A program made the translations under genes and the position numbers. A stretch of DNA of 64,000 nt, taken from the NCBI GenBank assembly GCA_018136815.1, contig CM030940.1, positions 3,722,833 through 3,786,832 of the forward strand. Reading direction: 5' to 3'. Positions 52,306 through 61,292 of this stretch are shown here, piece by piece. The DNA comes from Isochrysis galbana (lineage: Eukaryota > Haptophyta > Isochrysidales > Isochrysidaceae). Position 1 is the first letter of the stretch. Every line of letters begins with the position of its first letter. Below the pieces are notes generated by a model. The model was given only the letters and a program-made list of their open reading frames with translations, searched no databases and was not told the DNA's origin.

Positions 52306-53199
52306 ATGGGGGTCGGCTCCGTCGGCCACCGCTCGTCGTCGCCCCTCGCGCGGGCGGGCCCGCCTGTGCTCGCGGGCGGCTGCGCGTACGTGGGGGTGAT
52401 CGCAATGTCTCAGGCCGTCCAGTACCTCCTGGGCATCACCACCGCCACGCCACTTCTCCCCACGCTGCTTGGGCTTGGAGCAGTCAGCGCCGCCGCGAGG
52501 GCCGCGCTCCAAGCTGCTGATGCAATCGATGAGCGCGCCGGCCGCGCGCGCGGGAGGCTCGCCTCGGCGTACGGGCGCAACGATCTCACTATTCCCATCA
52601 CAGGCCTTCTGCTCCATACGGGTCTTGGCTCCGCACGGTTCTGGGTGCTCAGCCCGTCAAGCTTGGCATCGACTGGAGCCTTTGCTCGGCTTGCTGCCTC
52701 TCTCCCCGCCGGTCTCGACTATGCGACCGCATCCCAGCGTGAAAAGCTGCAGCGGTTCGGTAGGCGTTTCGGCTGTCACACGTGTGGCACTCGCTTCGCC
52801 AAGCTCTACGTTGGAGATCATGTGCCTCCCCTCTCGCTTGCCAAGGAGCGCTCACTACTAGCACGCATCGTGCATGGCCCTGTCAAGTTTCGCTTTCACC
52901 CTCAGTGCAAGACGTGCTGTGCAAAGCAGGCCACTGCCCTAGCACGGCAATCGTATGGCTTAACCGGCCGCGCGGCTGCAGGCGCCTCTGTGTTCCATTT
53001 CCCTTCGATTTTTCGCCCTCCAACCTATGTGGGGGCGGCGTTGGTTGGCATTGCCCTTGCCGTGGAAGCAAAGTGGCCGGCAGCCTTGCAGATGGTGAGT
53101 GCCACTGATGGAGTCGCGCAGCAAGTGGTTCGATATTCTTTGCCGTTACGTAAGGAGATGAACAAACGAATCCGTCAGCTGAACGAAAGATTCGGCTGA
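52306..53199 (+). CDS. HNH-like zinc-binding protein with membrane-type segments
   Basis: Single exon, 297 residues, ATG at 52306. Cys157-x2-Cys160, Asp171-His172 and Cys201-x2-Cys204 in FGCHTCGTR, YVGDHVPP and FHPQCKTCCAKQ form a treble-clef arrangement. I recall this C-x2-C / GDHxPP / PxC-x2-C motif from a little-studied family of eukaryotic proteins, similar to HNH nucleases. The usual catalytic HNH residues are not clearly complete, so nuclease activity is not claimed. Hydrophobic stretches flank the zinc region (PLLPTLLGLGAVSAAARAA; TYVGAALVGIALAVEA). The N-terminus is Arg/Ala-rich and could be an organelle-targeting peptide. Confidence 0.65.
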   Translation: MGVGSVGHRSSSPLARAGPPVLAGGCAYVGVIAMSQAVQYLLGITTATPLLPTLLGLGAVSAAARAALQAADAIDERAGRARGRLASAYGRNDLTIPITGLLLHTGLGSARFWVLSPSSLASTGAFARLAASLPAGLDYATASQREKLQRFGRRFGCHTCGTRFAKLYVGDHVPPLSLAKERSLLARIVHGPVKFRFHPQCKTCCAKQATALARQSYGLTGRAAAGASVFHFPSIFRPPTYVGAALVGIALAVEAKWPAALQMVSATDGVAQQVVRYSLPLRKEMNKRIRQLNERFG

Positions 53200-53582
53200 T
53201 GAGCATCCAAGTCCAGGGGGTGGGGTGAAGACTCAACTCCATCGATGCGTCAATGAATACAAGCTGTGCAATGTCGTCAATATCCGAATGATTGAAAATG
53301 GGGAGATCGCCAGGATCAGAATGATTGAAAATGGTCTTCCTCTCCAAGTGACGAATTCAACCAGATGGACCGTGAGTGACTCAAAAATCTGAATACCTAC
53401 GTAAGCATACCTCAATAGCATTTTGCATGAAGTATGCATGGCAGATGGTGCCGGTGCCAGCACATTTATTCTATTAGTTAGGCGCCCCATCATAATGCAT
53501 TTTTATAATAGTTGTATCAATTTTTATGGGTCGCGGTACGACAGCAAAGGGAAGGGGATAGCCTAACACTAACACTCACTCA
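53200..53582. other. Intergenic
   Basis: Follows the HNH-like gene. AATGATTGAAAATGG occurs twice (53287 and 53321). Nothing else recognised. Confidence 0.4.
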
Positions 53583-54110
53583 AGGTCGCGTTCCGTCGAA
53601 TATGGGACATCAGCCTCAACTGAGCCATCAAATGTCCATAGTCCGTTTACGAGCTCATACAAATACTCGAATATATGTATATGTAACGATAACAATGTTC
53701 CGTCGACAAAAACTTTTGATTCTTTCCGGTGGATCGCTTAAAGATGATCTTCGACAGGCGGCAGGACAAAGATAAAGCAGGAGAAAGGTCACTGTCACTG
53801 TGAGCCCGACGAAAAAAATTCTTCATAATTATCTCACCGCACTCGCGGCGCATGCGGAACCACTACCTCTAGCCCTACACGTAGCGGCTACTTTCTACAT
53901 CCCCACTCCCCCCCCCCCCCCCCCCCGCCATCAGGCGGCTCCCCCCGTGCGCACTACTAGGGGGGGATCGGGGTGAATGAAGGGCTTAGATATGGTCCGG
54001 TGCCCCCCCCCCCCCCCCCCCCGGTGATCCGTTCTCCCCTTCCTCCTACCTCCTATGCCTACCGGCCCAGGTGCGCCGCCGCATGAGCCCGGCTTGGAGT
54101 GCGTGTTTTA
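53583..54110 (-). repeat. End block and family A tail fragment
   Basis: 53583-53643 is an end-block copy (GGTCGCGTTCCGTCGAATAT ... GACATCAGCC). 53824-53850 is a tail copy (AATTATCTCACCGCACTCGC). Family A text follows to about 54085 (CTACTAGGGGGGGATCGGGG, GGGCTTAGATATGGTCCGGT). Confidence 0.6.
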
Positions 54111-54571
54111 GGTAGGCCTTTTGTGCTGTGAGCTATAAAATTCGGGCGAGGGGCCTAGAAGCTAGAAGGGCGGGCCCCGGGGCAGGGCGGAACCTCACGT
54201 TTGAAAAACTGGACCATCGATGGCAGCCGCGAGGGGACGAATGGGGGACAATCGATAGAACGGGAGGTAATCGCAGCACAGACACATAATCATTTGGTCT
54301 GAACAAAACACAACAACACGAGCGCGACAGCACAACACGGAATACCATGCATATGTTCAGCTCACCCTGTGGGTAGCATTTGCTGCTTGCGACCGTGAGG
54401 TATGAGGTGTGAGGTGTGAAAATGAGGGTAAGAAAAGTTAGCATGGAGTTAACGGGGCTAGAGGTCCGATTTGAGGGCGCCAAGGAAACCGGCATATAGG
54501 AATCCCCTTGTCGAGAGCAACAGCAAAAGTGGTACGGTATACACCAGCATCGCGGCAAATGCGGACCAGCC
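54111..54571. other. 3' flank of the Nudix gene
   Basis: No gene recognised. A TGAGGTATGAGGTGTGAGGT run lies near 54396. Confidence 0.35.
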
Positions 54572-55596
54572 TCAGCTTCCCGGCGGAGATGAGGCGAAGT
54601 AAAGTGTCGACCCCTTCCTGCCGCTTGCTCTGCTCAGGGCGTCCGCAGCGATCAGCGGGCCCTCAAGCGCGAGTTCGATTTGACGGTAAACATTCATCGA
54701 AATCTTGCCGTTCAGTGGCGCTTGCGGGTCATTCTCGGTGATGGATTTGATCTTCTCCACGCTCATCCACTCCGCGGCTGCGATTTCGACGGGATCAATC
54801 AGCAACTTCTCGCTTTGTGCAATCAGCTTCACCTATTCATGAGCACCATCAAGAGAGGTCAAGTAAGTCATGCCAATCGTCCTCTGCACCTGACTACAGC
54901 GCCCAGGAGCTAATGCAGTAGCGTTCTACCAGTGGCGTCCGCATACCGTAACATAGATGTCGCCCTGACCGAAGCGGTATCCGTGCGTGTGGCGCAGCGT
55001 CACCACACCAACCGGCTCTCCTTTGACTCCCGTCTCTTCTAAGACTTCTCGGGCTGCAGTTTGCGCGAAGTCTTCTCCTGGATCGGCAAGCCCCCCCGGA
55101 AGCTTCCAGCAGCCTTGAAACTGTGGCAGTGGAGACACAGCCTCCTGTACTAAGAGCACTTCGCCACGCGCATTGACGACCTGCGACGGGAGGTGCGCCG
55201 AGGCCGTCGGCTTGCACTGCTGACACACACTTGCAGCAGTTGTGCACAGCTGCTCCATGCTCGTGGGCTGCTCACCACTCCTCCGACGCCGACCTGCGTG
55301 AAGGCATACTTTGGCAGAGTGGACGGAGTCTGGGGTAGCCATCGCGTCATCATCGCATACCCCGGCTGCGCGTGGTGGAAGACGAACCCGTTGGCTGCAG
55401 CAGCGCCGACCGCATGGCCGCACTGCAACGGCACCCTGAGCCAGATGCCCCGCTTGCCCTGGCCGATCCACCGGTCACACGCATTGCGCAGCACGGCGTC
55501 GATCTGATCGAGCCCCATGGCCGCCGCCTCTACCGTTAGCTCCGCCTCGACGCCGCCGTAGCGGTCATCGCGAGCGGTGATCGGCTCCGCCGACAT
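54572..55596 (-). CDS. Nudix hydrolase, NUDT6-like
   Basis: Hydrolyses a nucleoside diphosphate linked to another moiety; plant relatives act on ADP-ribose or NADH, but the substrate here is unknown. Three exons, 55596-55276, 55180-54947 and 54832-54572, all joined in phase 0 (GGAGTG|GTGAGC, CGTCGCAG|GTCGTC, GTTACG|GTATGC, ATGAATAG|GTGAAG), give 271 residues. The N-terminal half has the NUDT6-type pre-Nudix domain ([45 protein letters not shown]). The Nudix box is complete: [24 protein letters not shown]. The last exon carries the conserved [11 protein letters not shown] strand-helix. No targeting signal is evident. Confidence 0.9.
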
Positions 55597-56310
55597 GCTC
55601 TCGCCGCCACGAGGAGAGCGCCGCGCCAACCCACCACACCCCGCGCGCTCGCAGCTCACCAACTCATCTCTCTCTCCTCTTCTTCTCCGTCCTCTCTCTC
55701 ACAACAGATGCACACCACCCGACCTTTTTTATTTCTACTACTAACATGTTTGACTGTGACTGGTGACTGGTGAAAAGGAAGGGAAACTTACCTGCACTTT
55801 CATGTGCGTAGAGTGCAGCCGGCCTAGAGACGGAGGTTCGGCGCGACGTCTGAGTGGTGGTTCATGCTGAGCCTATTCCTCGAGCAGGTGAGGGCCCCAG
55901 CGCCCTGGCCCAGAGGGTGCACCCACACCCACACCCATAGCAACGATCAACTATCGTTGATCGTTGATTCGACCGATTCGACTCGCGCGACGAGCTGTGC
56001 TCGCGTAAGCGTTCAGTTGACGCTTGGGCGTCAGTGTGGATCCGCTCGCTATTTTAGTACCGGAATGACACAGTCGTTTGCGCTAGAACTGCGGCGGAGG
56101 ACGCGCACATATCCCACTGACACACGATAGGCCGGTTGCGATGCGGCCCTTTGCGCTCTGCGCTGGGTCACTCACTCGCACACGCACTCTGCTCACCGCG
56201 CAGCTCACCCGGTGTCAGTGGGTTCCCCTAGGCCTCAGGTAGTTAGTATTTGTATGTATCCATATGTTATTCATTTTAGTTACTTATGTATTTGTCATTC
56301 TCGGATACTT
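55597..56310. other. Intergenic with a strong palindrome
   Basis: 55946-55969 contains AACGATCAAC-TATC-GTTGATCGTT, a perfect 10-bp inverted repeat, with a further CAACTA inside. 56230-56340 is AT-rich. No gene recognised. Confidence 0.45.
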
Positions 56311-56315
56311 ATTTG

Positions 56316-56940
56316 TTATTTGATCTCTCTCGGGTTATCTTTCACCGGTGTTGGGTCACTCTCGTCTATCACGCATGCGTCCAGGGGGATCGATTCCTGT
56401 GTCGCCGGGTCGTTTCCGCTTTGCCGAGAAGTTGTCGTCAGCAGTGCGACAGATGCTCGAGGGCGACACCGTGACACCGTTGGGAGTGGCGGTGAGAGAG
56501 CTGCCGAGAACTCGTCAAGCGACTCCGACGAAGAGGAAGATGAAGATGAGGAGTAGGAGTAGGAGGAGCGTTCAGGCATCGGCACGAGGACGGGGCCCCC
56601 AGGGTGGGAGAGGCCTCTGTCATAAGAAAGGCATAAGGCATGCCTGGTGGGAGGATGGCGGTCTCGATCTCGATCTATTGCTGGGCTGTTGCAGTCGCTA
56701 CAGCCTATTGCCCACCATTTGGTGGGCCAGCGTGGCTGCAGTGCTGAGTGTGGCCGGGGCCACGGGCCATGCGGCGCGACCGGGAGTCGCGCTCACCTGC
56801 TCGGCCTCCGCGGGCGGATGCGGTCGCTTCGCCAGCAGCACTGCTACATGGGTACTGGGGGGGCGCCCTCGGCGGGGGGCCCGAAGGAGAGGAGGGGCTC
56901 GGCGGCGCGCTCCATGGCAACCGACCATAAAATTAGTTGC
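56316..56940 (-). repeat. Degraded hairpin-headed element with ORF1-like start
   Basis: Head at 56917-56940 (minus: GCAACTAATTTTATGGTCGG, TTGCC) and an ATG at 56916 (ATGGAGCGCGCC). The shared peptide is broken by frame changes. Downstream on minus, MTEASPTLGAP parallels MAEASPTLGTA in the intact ORF at 22804-23829, and a Ser-rich acidic stretch follows. A relic of the same element. Confidence 0.6.
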
Positions 56941-57332
56941 GATGGGGGGGGGCGTTCAGGGATGGAGAAGAAGGGGTCGAATTGCAAGTTCAACATAAAA
57001 AAGTTGCTCCATACGCGTCATCGCAGAAGCACATTCCCCATTTTCTTCTCCCTCACATCAAGATTCTCTCCCTCAAAGGCTAGTGGCAGCCAAACATACA
57101 AGAACAGCAGCAGGTGCAGCACGAGCGCCCCCATCAAAACTATTAAGTCAAACTCCAAGTCCATCTGCCTCGGGTACGCAGCCGCCATGGATTGCAGAGC
57201 AGCGCAGACAACACACATGTCGCGAGGGTCCCCGAGTCAAGCGAGCGCGGAAAGTCCACCAAGCCTTCAAAGTCCACCAAAAGCCTCAGAGGCCTAAGGA
57301 ATCCATGCACGTTTTGCCGTGCAAGAGACCAT
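56941..57332. other. 3' flank of the aldolase gene
   Basis: No gene recognised; ordinary sequence of mixed composition. Confidence 0.4.
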
Positions 57333-59537
57333 CTAGTTGACGTTCTTGAGATCGGCGCAGCTCTCCTGCACGCGCTCGATCATGCTCACCTCGGCCTCGC
57401 GCACCCACTTGCGCGGGTCATAGTAGGACTTGTTGGGCTTGTCGGGTCCGTCGTTGTTGCCAATCTGTCCCTGCAGCTTGTCCTCGTTCTTCTGGTAGAA
57501 TTCTAGGATTCCCTTCCAGTAAGCCCACTGCGTGTCGGTATCGACGTTCATCTTGACCTGCTCCAAGTATGGCGGGCGAGTCATGGGGCGCACACTCAAG
57601 AGCCTCCTCGGCAGAACGGGGTGAGCCCAGAAGTCCCATGGCAACAGCATGTAGCGTACCACTCCGTTTCCGAGCGCGCTCTCGATGTCCTTCTTCTCGG
57701 ACCCAGAACCGCCGTGGAAGACGAAGAAGAAAGGCTTGGAGTCGGCGGGCTGGCCGAGCTTCTCCGCAAGGTGCTTCTGCGCAGCGGGAGGGGGGGCGGG
57801 GGTATGGGGAACCCAAGCGTGGAGGGGGGCGTGCAACACTCGTGCAGACTAGAAGAAGGCGTGCAGAGGAGGTATCACGTCGGGTTGTACCTGGAAGTCA
57901 CCGAGCAGCTCCGGGCGGAGCTTGACGTTGCCAGCCTTGTACACACCGTGCACGTTGCCAAAGGCGGCCGCAATGGTGAACATGGGCGAGATCGGGGAGA
58001 GCGCCTCCCAGACTGCATGTGCAGGGCGAGGATGCGTCAAGGATTGCGATGATTCATGGTATCGGCAGATGAGGGGTTATGCCGGCTGTCATGTCCGCCA
58101 ATAAGGGGGTAAATGTGAGATGATAGTGTGTGCTCACCCTTGTATACGTCTTCCGGTGAGGAGTAGAGCTTCTCGCGCGCAACGTTCTCATTGTTCACGC
58201 CGTCTTCGACACCTGCAGCAAGACCGGAGGACACAAGGTGAGGACACTAGTGTGAGAGCACCACAGCGGCTTGCGGAATGAAATGGCAGTGGTCATTCAC
58301 GGGTTGCATGGCGACGAGCGATTGGCGACAACTCCCGCGCTTCCACGGATGTTCCCCGAAATCCCTCTTCTCCATTCGAGGGCAGTCGAGGGGTAATGCA
58401 GCTCACCTCCGGTGATGCCAATCTCCATCTCGAGGATCAGCTTCAGGGGCGCCATCTCCTTGAAGTACTTAGCGCAGATGGCAATGTTCTCCTCGTCGGG
58501 TTCCTCCGAGAGATCAAGCATGTGGCTCGAGAAAAGCGGCTCGCCGTGCACGGCGAAGTACTCCTTGTCAGCCTTGAGCATGCCGTCGAACCATGGGAGG
58601 AGCTTCTTGGCACAATGATCGGAGTGGACGAAGACTGTCACGCCGTACGACTCAGCGACCTGTGCGGACGCGTAGAATGAGTCGATGGTGAGTCAGCGAG
58701 GCGTGAGGCGTGACTCTCTCGATTTGTTTGTCGACATGCGAGTCTCGGGGATGAAATGTGGCCGGCGGAAAGCGGGGTAAGGTGCAGGCGTGCATGTAGG
58801 CTGGAATCTGAGAATCGAAGGCGAGAATCATGGACAGCGATGGAATCAGCACCTGGCGGATGTAGTGGGCACCCGCAACGGCGCCAAGGACGGACGCCTC
58901 CTTGTTCTTGTTGGGCAGAGACTTGCCTAGTACATGGGGCAAGCGAGGGTGAGCAGGTACGGAAGAAATTCCCGGAGTACGACATCGTTTGGTGTTTCTG
59001 GCTGTGCAGGGCCGCCCACCGGCGAAGAAAGCGGAGCCGCCCTCCGAAAACTGGATCATGATGGGGCGGTCGGCCTTGGCTGCGGCCTCAAGCACCTGTG
59101 ACGACGAGGGAGAGATGGTGCACGGGGCACGACAAGTGGGTTCCGCGATCGGAGGGGGTGGCTCCGAAACCAGGTGAATCTTTGCGCGTGACAGTAAGAT
59201 GCAAAATGAGGCCACAGGTCTTTGGCGAGCGGAAGGATGGGAGTGGGCGTGGTCGCATCCCATGCCGAGCAGTATTTCCTGTCAAGCCCTCCCCCCCTCC
59301 CTCCCTCCCTCTCTCTTGCCTCTCTCTCCCATCTCTCTCTCGTCTCTCGTCACTCTCTGCTCTCTCTCTCTCTCTCTCTCTGCCACTCACCGCATTGATC
59401 GTGGAGGTGGAGGTGCAGTTGAAGGCGGGGATGGCGTAGTTGTTGGCCTTGGCGTGCGCGAGCAGCGCCCACGCCGCGTCTCCAGTGATGACGCCGGGCT
59501 TGACGCCGGGGACGGACTTCCAGTCAGCTCCAGTCAT
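57333..59537 (-). CDS. FBA: Fructose-bisphosphate aldolase, class II (zinc-dependent)
   Basis: Cleaves fructose 1,6-bisphosphate to dihydroxyacetone phosphate and glyceraldehyde 3-phosphate in glycolysis, and runs in reverse in gluconeogenesis or the Calvin cycle. Eight exons resolved by GT-AG sites and phase: 59537-59391, 59095-59020, 58926-58853, 58659-58407, 58212-58138, 58012-57891, 57776-57660, 57557-57333, giving 362 residues, the usual E. coli-type length. Zinc ligands are visible in HSDHCAKKLLPW, LEMEIGITGG, FGNVHGVYK and FVFHGGSGS; KMNVDTDTQWAYW and NKSYYDPRKWVR are the C-terminal signatures. E. coli has GGEEDG where this protein has GGVEDG: the first Glu is Val, the second (catalytic) Glu is kept. 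No plastid leader precedes MTGADWKSVPG, so a cytosolic enzyme is likely. Intron 7 (102 bases) is stop-free and in frame. Confidence 0.97.
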
Positions 59538-61292
59538 TCTCTCTCGCTCGCTCGCTCGCGCTCTCGCACTCGCTCTCACGGGAGAGAGAGGAGGAAAGGG
59601 GGGGGGGGAGGCCTTGAGAGGAACGAGAGAGAGGGAAAGAGAGAGCGGGAGAGAGGGGATTTAATGGGGGAGAGAGAGAGCCCGCCCTCCTCGCCCACCC
59701 ATCTCGCCCACGGTTCTCTTCTCTGTTATCTCGTCCCTTTCTCCTTCCTTCACCACCTGGGGTCCTCGTGCGCACACCGAGCCTTCCCTGCTCGCACCTC
59801 TCTCTCTCTCTCTCTCCCTCTCTCTCCTCTCTCTCCTCTCTCTCTCTCCTCTCTCTCGGGAGGGGGGGATCGATCGAGAGCTCTCTCTCTCTCCCCCTCC
59901 CAGCCGTCCTCACGAGTACTACCCGACCCCCGCTCCCAGTATTATCCAATCCGCGAGGCTCTTTCTCTCTACGCGATGGGCCCTCGAGGCTTGCGCTATC
60001 TCCCCGCACAACGTCCCCTCCACACGATCTCCCCCTCCCCCCGCCGCCCCCGCCCCCCCAAGCGGATTGACGGCGAGGCAAACACCTCGCTCGCCGGAGG
60101 TGAAGAAAGCACCTCTCTACATCTAATTTGGCACTGCGAGCGGGCGCGGGGGGGGGGGCGAGGGGGCTAAGGCGGGCGGGCGGGGAGGGGGGGGCGAGAG
60201 GGAAGAGCGCCCCTCAGGTGCGCGAAAGAGAGAGCGAGAGAGCTCCGGAGGGGAATCGGGTGGCTCGCTGCATCTCGACAGATTCCATCTCCTCTCTCTC
60301 CTCTCGGGGAGCCCCCCCCCCCCCCCCCACTGCCCGCGCTCGTCCGGAGCTCCCACAGCCCCCCACGCGCGCGGGGGAGGGGGGGGAGGGGGCGGGCTTC
60401 GTCATCAGCGCCGTTCCCCCCCGCCCCTGCGCCCCCCCTCCCCCCCGCGCCCATGATCATCAAGCCACCCTCTGGGGGCGATGGGACCCAGCCGCGCGGG
60501 GGGAAGGGGGGGGGGGCGGGCGAGGAGCCGCCCGCCGCCCAACCTCTTCTTTACTTAGGATGGATATAGGATGGATATCTGGGGACGAGTCGGCGCAGCC
60601 CAGCACCCAACGAAGGCTCCCTCCGACTTGAGCGTGCTCGTCGTTCGTGAGCGCCTACCTGTTCATACATAGACGCGAGATACACCTTTATGCAGCTCTC
60701 TGCGCACGGTACTGTGCGATTGCGCGTCGCAAGCGGGAACAACCCTGTACTTTACCCTGTTGCACTCACCTGTAACCTAGCCGGGTCACTCACTCTTCAC
60801 ATCTTCTACGGCCCGGTCACTCGCTGTGGGGGTGCCGAGGGCACCAGCTACAATAGGCAATGAGCGGCCTAAATAAGTTTCACCCCTTGAGGTCCTCCGG
60901 CGCACACTCTTTGAAACATGCCCACGAAGCGGCAGCCCAAATCTTTCATGCTCACAATACTCTCCACCCTTTCTACTCGTAGAAGCAGCGAGCCGAGCGA
61001 GCCGAGCGAGCGCGGGGTACGCGAGAGGGAACCCGAGGCGCACCTCGCGGTAAATCAATAGAGCGACCCGTCCACAGAGAAGAAGAGACGAGGTTGGTTG
61101 GTGCGGATGTGTGCACGGCCACCGCCCACCCACACCAGCATCGCGTGCTCGTCCCCGCGAGGTCCTCCTGGGAAACCCCCCGAGGAGCGTGAGAAAAACG
61201 CCCCGTCTAACGTCTCAAATCCTCTTGATACCCTCCTACGCTCGCACTCGTTCCTCTCTCTTCCTCCCCCCCCCCTGGGCGCCGGCGGGACG
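59538..61292. promoter_or_regulatory. Shared upstream region of aldolase and CobW genes
   Basis: About 1.75 kb between two divergently transcribed genes. 59560-59900 and 60170-60320 consist of CT/GA microsatellites, and 60020-60530 of C- and G-runs. 60600-61090 is more ordinary. No TATA-like box can be defended. Long frames here are artefacts of composition. Confidence 0.4.

Noticed and set aside
59199-60631. Plus-strand frames across the aldolase 5' region
   Set aside because: They read Leu/Ser/Arg low complexity from CT repeats and overlap aldolase exons in antisense.
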